A stretch of DNA of 64,000 nucleotides from Pigmentiphaga sp. NML080357 (GCF_002188465.1 NZ_NINW01000029.1:124001-188000), one strand, 5' to 3'. Shown: positions 9,457 through 17,798, counted from the stretch's first letter. Numbers and translations are program-made. The notes: generated by a model not told the origin, from the sequence alone.

Positions 9457-9954
9457 CTACCGGCGGCCCGGCGCTTCGTCTTGTTTCAGGCGGTCGGCGT
9501 TTTCCTGCATCCGGCGCAGCAGCGCCAGCAACTGTTCCACGTCGGCGCCGCTGAATCCGTCGAGTACACGGGATTGCCTTTCCATGGCCCTGGCGATCAG
9601 CGCCTCGCTGGTCTGCCGCCCCTTGGGCGTAATGCTGAAGATCGTGCGCCGGGCGTCGGCCGGGTCCGGTACCGACCCGACCAGGCCGGCCCGTACCAGC
9701 TTGGCCAGCGTGCGACTCACCCAGGCCTTGTCGATGTGCAGCGCATGGCAAAGCGGCGTGACCCCCATGCTGCCGCGAGTGGCCAGTATCACCAGGCAGC
9801 GGTACTCGGGCAGGGTCAGCCCGGCCACTTCCTGCGCGTTGCGCTCGGCCAGGCTGCCCAGGCTCGAGGACAGGCGGAAGATGAGGAAGCCGAGCAGCGT
9901 GGTCAGCTCGAAATCGACGGGCGCGGCATCGCGCCGGCGCTGGGCGGTCTTCAT
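9457..9954 (-). CDS. MarR-family transcriptional regulator
   Basis: Winged-helix regulator of about 165 aa from the ATG at 9954 (MKTAQRRRDAAPVDF). The core reads FLIFRLSSSLGSLAERNAQ, then LTLPEYRCLVIL, the recognition-helix region ALHIDKAWVSRTLAKLVRAG and the wing DPADARRTIFSITPKG, all typical of MarR. A frame open to 10065 adds 37 residues outside the family and is not preferred. The gene is divergent from the sulfatase at 10172, and the intergenic region contains a perfect inverted repeat. It is therefore inferred to control itself and the sulfatase-Bug pair. The ligand is unknown. Confidence 0.88.
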   Translation of the reverse strand: MKTAQRRRDAAPVDFELTTLLGFLIFRLSSSLGSLAERNAQEVAGLTLPEYRCLVILATRGSMGVTPLCHALHIDKAWVSRTLAKLVRAGLVGSVPDPADARRTIFSITPKGRQTSEALIARAMERQSRVLDGFSGADVEQLLALLRRMQENADRLKQDEAPGRR

Positions 9955-10094
9955 CGGGGGCTCCGTGCGGCCGGCCCGCCGGCGCGAGAATCCGGTGCTG
10001 GGCGGGACGGCACAAAGACGGCAAGTTTCATCGGCCAGAAACAGGGAAATGCGATCAGGCGTCATGTTGACAGAGGATGGCCGGCCGTGTCATT

Positions 10095-10119
10095 TGTTGT
10101 CATAACATCATTGACAACA
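10095..10119. promoter_or_regulatory. Candidate MarR operator in the divergent promoter region
   Basis: A perfect 8-bp inverted repeat, TGTTGTCA (10095-10102) and TGACAACA (10112-10119), is separated by 9 bp. It lies between the divergent MarR and sulfatase genes, about 50 bp before the sulfatase start. Size and position suit a MarR dimer. Binding itself is inferred. Confidence 0.6.
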
Positions 10120-10171
10120 CAACAAAAAGCGCGCATCGTCTCCGCTAACTTTCATTTCCATTCCCGGTCCG

Positions 10172-11602
10172 ATGGCTTCCAACCTTCTCATCATCCTGTC
10201 GGACGAGCACAGCCCGGGCGTCATGGGCTGCGCCGGACATCCCGACGTAGCCACGCCGCATCTGGATGCGCTGGCGGCCTCCGGCACCCGGTTTTCGAAT
10301 GCGGTCTGCGCCAGCCCCATCTGCGTGCCCGCCCGGGCGGCGTTGGCCACCGGCCGGGCGGTCCACGAAGCGGGCTATTGGGACAACGTGGATGCCTACG
10401 ACGGTGCCGTGCCGAGTTGGCATCACGTGCTGCGGGAACGGGGGCACGAGGTCGTTTCCATCGGCAAGCTGCACTATCGGGGCGCCGAGGGCGAGGACTA
10501 CGGCTTTTCCGCCAGCCTGCTGCCCATGCACATCCATGGCGGCCGGGGCGAGGTCAAGATGCTGCTGCGCAATCCCCCGGCTTTCCTGGGGGACGGCGCC
10601 AACATGCTGGCTTCGGCCAAGGCCGGGGAGTCCGACTACAACCGCTACGACGACCGCATCTGCGAAACGGCCATCGATTGGCTGAAACGCAAGGCGGCCT
10701 CGCCCCCGCCGGACAAGCCCTGGGTCCTGATGGTCTCGCTCGTGGCCCCCCACTTTCCGCTGACGGTGCCGGCACCGTTCTTCGACCTGTACGCCGGCCG
10801 CGCGCTTCGCCTGCCCAAGGCCTACCGCTTCGGCATCGACGAGAAAGCCCATCCATTTGTTCGCCAGTACGCCCGCGCCACCGGCTACAACGTCCACTTC
10901 CGCGACGAAGCGGACGTGCGGCGCGCGCTGGCGGGCTATTACGGCCTGGTCAGCTTCCTGGACGCCAAGGTCGGCAGGCTGATGGCGGCGCTGCATGAGT
11001 TCGGGTTGAAGGACGGGACGCGGGTCATGTACCTGAGCGACCACGGCGACAACGTTGGGGCTAGGGGGCTGTGGGGCAAGAGCACGATGTATGCGGAATC
11101 GGCCGGCATTCCGCTGATACTGGCGGGTGCCGGCATCCAGGCGGGGCGCGTGGAGGAAACGCCGGTCGGCCAGATCGACGTCTACGACACGGTGCTCGAC
11201 GCCGTCGGCGTGCCCGCGGAGGCGAGTACGGCTTCGGCGCGATCGCGGTCGCTGTTGCGCGACTTGCCCGGCGATCGCGTCGTGCTGTCCGAGTATCACA
11301 CCGTCGGCTCGCGCGCCGGCGTATTCATGCTGCGCGATGCCCATGCCAAGTACGTGCACTATTGCGACCATCCGCCTCAGCTGTTTGACCTCGACGAGGA
11401 CCCGGACGAGCTGGACGACATCGCGGCGCGCTCGCCTGGGCGGGTGCGCGCCTGGCGCGACCGGTTGGCCGAATTCTGCGATCCGGACGAGGTGGATCGC
11501 CGCGCCAAGGCGCGCCAGGCCGAACTGATAGGCAAGTTCGGCGGCGCGGAAGCCATCCGGGCGGGGGCGGGCATAGGCGGCCATACCCCCGTCTCGGCAT
11601 GA
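10172..11602 (+). CDS. Type I sulfatase (arylsulfatase/choline-sulfatase-like)
   Basis: Sulfate-ester hydrolase of 476 aa. The sulfatase signature is CVPAR, with C51 as the residue converted to formylglycine and P53 and R55 conserved. Metal-binding residues are seen in SDEH near the N-terminus and in SDHGDNVG in the second half. No signal peptide is evident, so the enzyme is probably cytoplasmic. A Cys-type sulfatase needs a formylglycine-generating enzyme, which is not in this window. The divergent MarR gene and the Bug receptor gene 70 bp downstream suggest an inducible uptake and desulfation unit. The substrate is not identifiable from sequence. Confidence 0.88.
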   Translation: MASNLLIILSDEHSPGVMGCAGHPDVATPHLDALAASGTRFSNAVCASPICVPARAALATGRAVHEAGYWDNVDAYDGAVPSWHHVLRERGHEVVSIGKLHYRGAEGEDYGFSASLLPMHIHGGRGEVKMLLRNPPAFLGDGANMLASAKAGESDYNRYDDRICETAIDWLKRKAASPPPDKPWVLMVSLVAPHFPLTVPAPFFDLYAGRALRLPKAYRFGIDEKAHPFVRQYARATGYNVHFRDEADVRRALAGYYGLVSFLDAKVGRLMAALHEFGLKDGTRVMYLSDHGDNVGARGLWGKSTMYAESAGIPLILAGAGIQAGRVEETPVGQIDVYDTVLDAVGVPAEASTASARSRSLLRDLPGDRVVLSEYHTVGSRAGVFMLRDAHAKYVHYCDHPPQLFDLDEDPDELDDIAARSPGRVRAWRDRLAEFCDPDEVDRRAKARQAELIGKFGGAEAIRAGAGIGGHTPVSA

Positions 11603-11672
11603 CCACTTTTTTCCCATTCTTCATGCGGCCGCAAGGGCCGCCGCGCACATGCCAAAAAGCAGGAGACATGAC

Positions 11673-12644
11673 ATGAAACGCCCCAGGGGGTTGGGCAAGC
11701 TGATCGCGGTCGCGCTGGCGCTTGCAGCCGGATTGGCGCAGGCGCAGCCGGGAGGCGCCATCCGCCTGCTGGTGGGTTTTCCGGCCGGCGGCGCGCCCGA
11801 TGCCGTGGCCCGTGTATTCGCCGAGCACTTGCGGCTGGCCAGCGGCGCCAACGTGGTCGTGGAGAATCGCGCGGGCGCGACCGGCAAGCTGGCCATCGAC
11901 GCGGTGCTGGCGGCGCCGGCCGGCGGCCTCACGCTCATGGTGATGCCGTCCAGCTCGCTGCTGCTGACGCCCATGGTGCTGAAATCCGCGAACTACGACG
12001 CCGTGCGCGATTTCTCCGCCGTTTCGGCCCTGGCCGAGTATGGTTTCGGCATGGCGCTGGGCCCGGCCGCCCAGGGCGCCACCCTGGCCGATTTCTCCGC
12101 ATGGGCCAAAAGCCACCCGGACAAGGCCAACTACGCCACGCCGGGACTGGGCACACCTCAGCATTTCCTGGGCGCGGAACTGGCCAGGCAGATAGGTGCG
12201 CCGCTGACGCACGTTCCCTATCGCGGGGGGGGCAATGCCGTGACGGACGTCCTGGGCGGCCAGGTGGCGGCGCTGATCACGACCGAGCAATTGCTCGTGC
12301 CCTACCAGGCGCAGGGCAAGCTGCGGGCCGTGCTCGTCACGTCGCCGCAACGCAACGCCAAGCTGCCCGGCGTGCCGACCGCCCGCGAGTCCGGCCTGCC
12401 GCAACTGGAGGCCGTGGACTGGTTCGGGCTGTTCGCCAGGGCCGGCACGCCTGCGGAGCGGCTGGCCGAATGGCAGACCCGCGCCGACGCCGTGCTGGCC
12501 AGCCCCGGCTACAGGAAGGCGATTGCCGACATGGGCTACGCGCTGCCCGCCCAACCCACCGCGGGGCTGGAGCGGCGGCTGGAGCGAGAGCGGGGGATAT
12601 GGAGCGAGCGCATGCGGGTTTCCGGTTTCAAGGCAACGGAATAA
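11673..12644 (+). CDS. Bug/TctC-family periplasmic solute-binding receptor
   Basis: Periplasmic binding protein of 323 aa from the tripartite tricarboxylate transporter receptor family. The signal peptide (MKRPRGLGKLIAVALALAAG, cleaved near AQAQ) is followed by the family opening IRLLVGFPAGGAPDAVARVF. VVENRAGATGKLAIDAV and THVPYRGGGNAVTDVLGGQV are the other conserved segments. An AGGAG site precedes the ATG at 11673. No TctA/TctB membrane genes are nearby, the usual situation for the many orphan Bug proteins in Bordetella-like genomes. Position after the sulfatase suggests it binds a sulfated compound or its product. Confidence 0.9.
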   Translation: MKRPRGLGKLIAVALALAAGLAQAQPGGAIRLLVGFPAGGAPDAVARVFAEHLRLASGANVVVENRAGATGKLAIDAVLAAPAGGLTLMVMPSSSLLLTPMVLKSANYDAVRDFSAVSALAEYGFGMALGPAAQGATLADFSAWAKSHPDKANYATPGLGTPQHFLGAELARQIGAPLTHVPYRGGGNAVTDVLGGQVAALITTEQLLVPYQAQGKLRAVLVTSPQRNAKLPGVPTARESGLPQLEAVDWFGLFARAGTPAERLAEWQTRADAVLASPGYRKAIADMGYALPAQPTAGLERRLERERGIWSERMRVSGFKATE

Positions 12645-12734
12645 CATTTGCTGACGGCTGGGCCCAGGCCGCGCGGGCTGCCGGGCCGCGCGGCCGGTGG
12701 TCCGATGCGAACCTCCCGGCCTGAGGAGCACGCT

Positions 12735-13043
12735 ATGCAGAAGTTGAACGCCCGGGAAATCGAACAGGCCATGGCGCAATTGGCGGATTGGGAGCTGGAT
12801 GCCGCCCGCGGCGCCATCCGGCGCCGGTTCCAGTTCGACGACTTCGGCCAGGCTTTCGCGTTCATGACGCGCATCGCCTTGTATGCCGAGAAGAACAACC
12901 ATCATCCCGAATGGTCCAACGTCTACAACCGGGTGGACATCACCTTGACCACCCACGATGCGGACGGCCTGACGCTGCGCGACATCGAGCTGGCGCGCCA
13001 TGCGGACGAGGCCGCCCGCGCCTATCCGAAGAGGGCGGGATGA
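12735..13043 (+). CDS. phhB: Pterin-4a-carbinolamine dehydratase PhhB
   Basis: Dehydrates 4a-hydroxytetrahydrobiopterin formed by phenylalanine hydroxylase, the first step of pterin cofactor recycling. The 102-aa protein has the family core EKNNHHPEW, with H56, H57, P58, E59 and W60 forming the active site, followed by [12 protein letters not shown]. The ATG at 12735 is preceded by GAGGAG and gives the normal family length. Its stop overlaps the phhA start (ATGA), so translation is coupled to the enzyme it serves. Confidence 0.95.
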   Translation: MQKLNAREIEQAMAQLADWELDAARGAIRRRFQFDDFGQAFAFMTRIALYAEKNNHHPEWSNVYNRVDITLTTHDADGLTLRDIELARHADEAARAYPKRAG

Positions 13044-13927
13044 AACGCCCATCGACCGCGCCCAAGCACGGGCTGGCCGCCGGCGAGGCGGGCCGGCCCG
13101 AGCGGGCGGACTGGACCGTGGACCAGGGCTGGGAGCGCTACACGGCCGAAGAGCACGCAGTGTGGAAATTCCTGTTCGAACGCCAGGCCCGGCTGGTTCC
13201 TGGCCGTGCGTGCCGCGAGTTCGAGGCGGGCATGCGCGGCCTGCCCATCGGCGCCGACCAGATTCCCGATTTTCGCCGCCTGAGCGACGTGCTGGCCAAG
13301 CGCACCGGCTGGCAGGTGGTGGCCGTGCCGGGCCTGGTGCCTGACGACGTGTTCTTCGAGCATCTGGCCAACCGGCGCTTTCCGGCCGGGCAGTTCATCC
13401 GCCGATCCGACCAGCTCGACTATCTGGAAGAGCCCGACGTCTTCCACGACGTCTTCGGCCACGTGCCCATGCTGATGAACCCGATCCTGGCGGATTTCGT
13501 GCAGGCCTACGGCGAGGGCGGGCTGCGGGCCCAGCGCATGGGCGTGCTGCCCAACCTGGCGCGCGTCTACTGGTACACGGTGGAGTTCGGCCTGGTCAGA
13601 CAGGCGGAAGGCCTGCGCATCTATGGATCGGGAATCATTTCTTCGTATGCCGAAAGCCTGTTCGCGCTGGACGATCCCTCGCCCAACCGCTTGCGGTTCG
13701 ATCTCGAGCGCGTCATGCGTACCCGCTACCGCATCGACGATTTCCAGGAAACCTATTTCGTCCTGCACGATCTGGAGGAACTGCTGGAGCTGGCGCGGGT
13801 GGATTTCGCGCCCGTCTACGAGCGAGTCCGCACGCTGCCCGAGCTCGAGCCGGGCGAGCTGCTGGCGCAGGACGAAGTCATGACCGAAGGCACGGGCGCC
13901 TACCATGCCCGGGCAAGGGAGAACTAG
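13040..13927 (+). CDS. phhA: Phenylalanine 4-monooxygenase PhhA
   Basis: Pterin-dependent non-heme iron hydroxylase converting phenylalanine to tyrosine, 295 aa. Iron ligands are H136 and H141 in DVFHDVFGH and E182 in YTVEFG. The spacings equal those of the Chromobacterium enzyme. It is a bacterial catalytic-domain form without the N-terminal ACT regulatory domain of the animal enzymes. The ATG overlaps the phhB stop by 4 bp, and the SDR gene starts 1 bp after the phhA stop. The order phhB-phhA-SDR therefore forms one tightly packed unit for hydroxylation plus cofactor recycling. Confidence 0.96.
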   Translation: MKRPSTAPKHGLAAGEAGRPERADWTVDQGWERYTAEEHAVWKFLFERQARLVPGRACREFEAGMRGLPIGADQIPDFRRLSDVLAKRTGWQVVAVPGLVPDDVFFEHLANRRFPAGQFIRRSDQLDYLEEPDVFHDVFGHVPMLMNPILADFVQAYGEGGLRAQRMGVLPNLARVYWYTVEFGLVRQAEGLRIYGSGIISSYAESLFALDDPSPNRLRFDLERVMRTRYRIDDFQETYFVLHDLEELLELARVDFAPVYERVRTLPELEPGELLAQDEVMTEGTGAYHARAREN

Positions 13928-13928
13928 C

Positions 13929-14636
13929 GTGGCATCCATGCATGCGGAACGGCGCACGGTGATGGTGACCGGTGCGGCGGGAACCCTCGGAAGCGCCGTG
14001 GCCGCGGCCTTCGCGGGCGAAGGTGCCAATCTCGTGCTGCTCGACCGGCGCGAGCCTCGCCTGCCCGAGGGCATCGATGCGTCGGCCTGCCTGGTCGCGC
14101 CGGTCGACCTGCTCGACGCAGGCCAGGTGTCGGCTGCCGCGGATCTGGCCCGCCAGCGTTTCGGCGCGATCGACGTGTTGTGCAATATCGCGGGCGGTTT
14201 CCGCATGGGCGAGGCGGTGCACGAGACCAGCAGCGATACCTGGGATTTCCTGTTCGACCTGAATGCCAGATCGGTGGTGCATGCCGCCCGGGCGGTCGTG
14301 CCGGGCATGATCGCCCGGCGTTCCGGCCGGATCGTCAACGTCGCGGCGTTTGCCGCCCGGCACGGCGTGGCGCGCATGGGCGCCTATTGCGCATCGAAGA
14401 GCGCCGTCGTCCGCCTGACCGAGGCGATGGCGGCCGAACTGCGCGAGCAGGGCATCAACGTCAACTGCGTCATGCCCACCATTATCGACACGCCGGAAAA
14501 CCGGCGCGACATGCCCGATGCCGATCCCGCCAATTGGGTGGGGCCGGCCGACCTGGCCGAGGTGATCCGCTTCCTCGCCTCGCCCGCCGCCAAAGCCATC
14601 CACGGCGCGGCCCTTCCGGTAACCGGGCTGTCCTAG
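13929..14636 (+). CDS. SDR oxidoreductase, quinonoid dihydropteridine-reductase-like
   Basis: Rossmann-fold short-chain dehydrogenase of 235 aa. It has the NAD(P) motif GAAGTLGS and the catalytic Tyr/Lys pair Y153 and K157 (YCASK). The residue that is usually the catalytic serine (13 before Tyr) is alanine (A140), as in animal dihydropteridine reductase. The substrate-loop segment TPENRRDMPDAD (188-199) closely resembles the corresponding stretch of that enzyme. Position behind phhB-phhA supports a role in regenerating tetrahydropterin. The GTG at 13929 is chosen because AGGGAG lies 7 bp before it; ATG at 13938 is the alternative. The stop codon lies in the tip of the adjacent palindromic element. 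Confidence 0.75.
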   Translation: MASMHAERRTVMVTGAAGTLGSAVAAAFAGEGANLVLLDRREPRLPEGIDASACLVAPVDLLDAGQVSAAADLARQRFGAIDVLCNIAGGFRMGEAVHETSSDTWDFLFDLNARSVVHAARAVVPGMIARRSGRIVNVAAFAARHGVARMGAYCASKSAVVRLTEAMAAELREQGINVNCVMPTIIDTPENRRDMPDADPANWVGPADLAEVIRFLASPAAKAIHGAALPVTGLS

Positions 14637-14904
14637 GGCGTGTTAACGCTAAAAGGAGCCTCGCACAGGCGGGCAATCGGTCGCCAGGCTAGGCGCGGTC
14701 GCCGCCGCGTGGCTGTGCCACGCAAGGTGAGCGCAACGACGCCTGGCGACCGATTGCCCGCCTGCCCGAAGGGTGAGTACCCAAATGAGCGCCCCTCCGC
14801 GTTGCGAATGCTCGCCGTGGTCCCGCCACGACTGCGCTTCGCGCCTTGATGGCCACTCATTTGGGTACTCATGCGAGGCTCCTTTTAGCGTTAACACGCC
14901 CTAG
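14633..14904. repeat. 272-bp nested palindromic element, MITE-like
   Basis: The element is bounded by a perfect 33-bp inverted repeat (14633-14665 and 14872-14904) that begins and ends with CTAG. Inside are two further perfect inverted repeats side by side: 24 bp (14666-14689 with 14741-14764) and 15 bp (14775-14789 with 14856-14870). Each encloses a smaller hairpin (GCGTGGC/GCCACGC at 14707-14723, CGTGG/CCACG in the right arm). The whole would fold as a long stem opening into two branched arms. It has no transposase and no convincing ORF. It fills the whole gap between the SDR and monooxygenase genes and may terminate both. Confidence 0.9.
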
Positions 14905-14917
14905 CGCCCGCAGGTCG

Positions 14918-15868
14918 CTAAGGGGTGAACTCACCCAAAGAGCCGAGTTCCTCGATGAGCTCGGCCCATGGGCGCCGTCCGGCCGACAGGTTCAAGCTTA
15001 CGTGATGGGTGCCGGCTTCGCGCATGCGCGACAGGATGTCGCCGAGCGCCCGCAAGCCGGTGCGATAGCCCAGTTCGATCGGCTCCGCCGGGGCGTCGGA
15101 GCGGTCCAGCAGTTCGACCCGCATGGCCACGCCAAAGCCGCGGAACCGCCCCGGGGCGGCGCGTTCCACCGCTTGCCGCCAGAAACGATGCCGACCTTGC
15201 TGGACTTCCGGTTCGCGGTGGTACGTCATCCAGCCGATGGCATGGCGGGCGATCCAGTCCAGGCTCTGGCCCGCCGATCCAACGGCCAGCATGGGAATGG
15301 GCATGGCTGCGCGCGGGCGCAGGCTGAAATCGATGGGCGGATCGTCGAGCCGGTCGGGCAGCACCCGCGCCGGCAGTTCCAGGGCCGCCGCCAATTGTTC
15401 CCAGCGGGCGCGGAAGTCTTCGCGGCGCCGGGCGGCATCGCGGCCGAATGCGAGGTACTCCGGCGGCCGGTCTCCCGAGCCCAGCCCCAGCATGAAGCGA
15501 CCAGGCGCCAGGGCCGCGACCGAGGTCGCGCCCTTGGCGACGTGCAGGGGATGCCTGAGGGTCAATACGATGGCGCCGGTCACCAGCGCGATGCGATGGG
15601 TATGGGCGGCGAGCGCGCCCAGCCACACCCAGGGATCCAGATGGCCGATCGATTCCGGATACCCCGGATGGTTGAGCGGCACGTCGCGCACCCACAGCGC
15701 GGCGAACCCGGCCGCCTCCGCCTGCGCGGCCAACTCCAGTTGCCGGCGGAAATCCACTTCGCGTTCGCCCTTGTATTCGGCCGCTTCGACCCACGGCAGG
15801 CCCAACCCGATCGACAGCCTGCCGGGCTGGAACAGGGCCGTCGCGGGCGTCAGCGGACTTTCATGCAT
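14918..15868 (-). CDS. Luciferase-like (LLM) flavin-dependent oxidoreductase
   Basis: Bacterial-luciferase-family TIM-barrel enzyme of 316 aa using FMNH2 or F420-like reduced flavin. Visible landmarks are the strand LSIGLGLPWVEAAEY, the segment ALWVRDVPL, ALVTGAIVLTLRHPLHVAKG and APGRFMLGLGSGDRPPEY, which carry the phosphate-binding loops of the family. Substrate specificity cannot be read. The ModA-like gene lies 48 bp upstream on the same strand, so both are probably one transcript. The gene end lies 13 bp from the palindromic element. Confidence 0.85.
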   Translation of the reverse strand: MHESPLTPATALFQPGRLSIGLGLPWVEAAEYKGEREVDFRRQLELAAQAEAAGFAALWVRDVPLNHPGYPESIGHLDPWVWLGALAAHTHRIALVTGAIVLTLRHPLHVAKGATSVAALAPGRFMLGLGSGDRPPEYLAFGRDAARRREDFRARWEQLAAALELPARVLPDRLDDPPIDFSLRPRAAMPIPMLAVGSAGQSLDWIARHAIGWMTYHREPEVQQGRHRFWRQAVERAAPGRFRGFGVAMRVELLDRSDAPAEPIELGYRTGLRALGDILSRMREAGTHHVSLNLSAGRRPWAELIEELGSLGEFTP

Positions 15869-15916
15869 CAGGCGCTCCGCCTGGCGGCCGGGTGGAGAAC
15901 GCCGGGGGCCGTCACC

Positions 15917-16606
15917 TCAAGCCGGCTCCATGCCGTTGCTGCGCTTGATCTGCGCGGTATCGGCGCTGGCCATGAAGGCGAGCAGCTCGCGCACGGCCTC
16001 CGGCTGGGCCGAGGCGGTGGCCACGCCGGCCGAGAAGGTCGTCAGCGTCTGGATCTCGGGCGGCAGCGGGCCCAGGATATCGATGCCGGGCAGGTTCATC
16101 ATTTCGCTCAATTGCTGGAAGCCGAGCTCGACCTCGCCCTTGGCAATGAGCGATCCGACGGGGACGCCGGGCGTCGCCTGCACCGTGCGGTCCTTGATCT
16201 GGTCCGCGATGCCCCAGCGTTCGAACAACTTGGCAAGGTAGATGCCGCTCGGGCCGGTTGAATAGCCGATGGTGCGGGCGTCGAGCACCGCCTGCTTGAG
16301 CGCCTGTTCCGAGCCGATGTCCACGCGCGGTGCGCCGGCGCGCACGGCCACGTAGACACCGGACTTGACCAGGTCCGCCCGGCTGCCGGCCACGATGCGG
16401 CCGGCTTCGGTCAACTGGTCGATGACATTGGCGGCCAGCACCACCGCGTCGAACGCTTCGCCTGCCTGCACCCGCTTGGCGGCGTCCACGCCTCCCACGG
16501 ATTCCACGAGGATTTGCTGCGAATGCGACTGCTGGAACTTGGCAACGAGATCGGCAAGCAGCTGCTTGGTTGCCATCGAAGAAATGATATGGATCTGGGA
16601 GGCCAT
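15917..16606 (-). CDS. ModA-like substrate-binding-domain protein without signal peptide
   Basis: Type 2 periplasmic-binding fold of 229 aa related to molybdate-binding ModA, as seen in IHIISSMATKQLLADLVAKF, FDAVVLAANVIDQL, the hinge segment TIGYSTGPSGIYLAKLFERW and KGEVELGFQQLSEM. The protein begins MASQIHIISSM with no leader or lipobox, so it is predicted to stay in the cytoplasm. No permease or ATPase genes accompany it. Relatives annotated as molybdate receptors exist, but without export the role may be as an intracellular sensor or binding protein. The coupled LLM monooxygenase downstream is the only context clue. Confidence 0.75.
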   Translation of the reverse strand: MASQIHIISSMATKQLLADLVAKFQQSHSQQILVESVGGVDAAKRVQAGEAFDAVVLAANVIDQLTEAGRIVAGSRADLVKSGVYVAVRAGAPRVDIGSEQALKQAVLDARTIGYSTGPSGIYLAKLFERWGIADQIKDRTVQATPGVPVGSLIAKGEVELGFQQLSEMMNLPGIDILGPLPPEIQTLTTFSAGVATASAQPEAVRELLAFMASADTAQIKRSNGMEPA

Positions 16607-16679
16607 GCGGTTTGCTTCCTGTAGATCGGGCCGGCGGCATGAGAGGCCCGCGCTTGCGGAGAATTAGAACACAGCGAGG

Positions 16680-17330
16680 TCAGTCACCCCGCCCCCATTC
16701 GTCGACGAAGGTGTCGCGGAATGCACGCAGCCAGTCCAGGCGCTTTTCTGCCAGCCGGGCGCCGGCCGCGGTCCGCATGGTGGCGGGCAGGGTGGCGAGC
16801 TTGGCTTCGATATGGTCCAGCGCGTAGGCCCGGTCGTCGAGCGGCCGGTCGCGGGCGAGCGGGTCGGCAGGGTGGGCCAGCGCCGATCCCATCCGGCCCG
16901 CGGTGTAGTACAGGCGGGCCAGCCCCACCGCGCCCAGCGCGTCCAGGCGGTCGGCATCCTGGACGATGCAGGCCTCGATGGTGCGCGGGGCGATGCCGGC
17001 CGAAAAACTGTGCGCCTCGATGGCATGGGCCACGCCGTCCAGCTTGTCGGCCGGAAATCCGGCATCGGCCAGCAGGCGCCGGGCACGTTCGGCCGCCATG
17101 CGGGAGGCCCGCGCGCGGTCGGGATGCTGCTTGGGCAGGTTGACGATGTCGTGCAGATGGCAGGCGGCGAGGACGATCAGCGGATCCGCTTCGGGATGCT
17201 CGGCCAGCAGGCTCGCGGCCGCGCGCCATACGCGCGCCACGTGCGTGGCGTCATGGGCGCCGTCCGCCCCGTCGTCGGGCATGGCCATTGCGGCCAGACG
17301 GGCGCGCCACTCATCCAGCTCGCCGCCCAT
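16680..17330 (-). CDS. HD-domain phosphohydrolase
   Basis: Metal-dependent phosphohydrolase of 216 aa. The HD metal ligands are H30 (HDATH), H60-D61 (CHLHD) and the distal aspartate in VQDADRLDALGAVG, with a further histidine in IEAHSFSAG. This matches the YedJ/YpgQ-like group of small HD hydrolases that act on nucleotides or other phosphoesters. From the ATG at 17330 the protein starts 7 bp after the VOC gene stop, so the two are an operon. A longer frame beginning inside the VOC gene (17393) is less likely. Confidence 0.85.
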   Translation of the reverse strand: MGGELDEWRARLAAMAMPDDGADGAHDATHVARVWRAAASLLAEHPEADPLIVLAACHLHDIVNLPKQHPDRARASRMAAERARRLLADAGFPADKLDGVAHAIEAHSFSAGIAPRTIEACIVQDADRLDALGAVGLARLYYTAGRMGSALAHPADPLARDRPLDDRAYALDHIEAKLATLPATMRTAAGARLAEKRLDWLRAFRDTFVDEWGRGD

Positions 17331-17337
17331 GCCCGCT

Positions 17338-17694
17338 TCAGCCCGGGGCATGCGCAAGCACGTTGACGACATTGCCGAACGGGTCCCGGACATAGAAGCG
17401 CCTCACGCCCCAAGGTTCGTCGCAGGGGCCATAGACGATCTCGGCTCCCCGCGAGCGAGCCCGGGCGTGGACCTCGTCCACGTCGTCCACTTCGATGGAC
17501 AGCGCCGGCACCATCGTGCCCGAGCCGCCTTCGCTGGCCACGCTCAGCTGCGGCGTTTGTTTGCCGCCGGACGCGAAAGTCAGCAGCCAGCCGTGGTCCA
17601 TCACGATCTCCAATCCCAGCAAGTCTTCATAGAAGGCGCGGGCCAGGGCGGGATCGGGAGCGGCGAGATTGGCAACGATGCGGCGGACTGTCAT
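17338..17694 (-). CDS. VOC-family (glyoxalase/bleomycin-resistance fold) protein
   Basis: Single-domain VOC protein of 118 aa starting MTVRRIVANL at 17694. The paired beta-alpha-beta-beta-beta units are recognised by DPALARAFYEDLLGLEIVMD in the first half and VDDVDEVHARARSRGAEIVY followed by RRFYVRDPFGNVVNVLAH in the second. The DPFGN turn with its following metal-ligand strand is typical of glyoxalase-like enzymes and binding proteins. Substrate unknown. It is divergent from the TetR gene at 17820 and could be under the same operator. The HD gene follows directly. Confidence 0.82.
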   Translation of the reverse strand: MTVRRIVANLAAPDPALARAFYEDLLGLEIVMDHGWLLTFASGGKQTPQLSVASEGGSGTMVPALSIEVDDVDEVHARARSRGAEIVYGPCDEPWGVRRFYVRDPFGNVVNVLAHAPG

Positions 17695-17785
17695 GGGAGA
17701 GCGATTCACGGAAGGCGCTTCCGGCATTCTATCGCCGCCGATGTGCCAGCCGGTTCTTGCAAAATTTTTGAACGTCGTATAAAAA

Positions 17786-17798
17786 TGAACTTAGTTCA
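17786..17798. promoter_or_regulatory. Candidate TetR operator
   Basis: A perfect palindrome, TGAACT-T-AGTTCA, lies 22 bp before the TetR start codon in the short divergent region between the VOC and TetR genes. This position is typical of an autoregulated TetR site that may also control the VOC-HD pair on the other strand. Confidence 0.6.

Noticed and set aside
11621-11645. GCGGCC/GGCCGC hairpin between the sulfatase and Bug genes as a terminator
   Set aside because: No T-tract follows it and the Bug ribosome binding site is close, so operon read-through is more likely.
14640-14897. Short ORFs on both strands starting with the same nine residues (MLTLKGASH)
   Set aside because: The identity comes from the perfect inverted repeat of the palindromic element; no ribosome binding site and no known protein.
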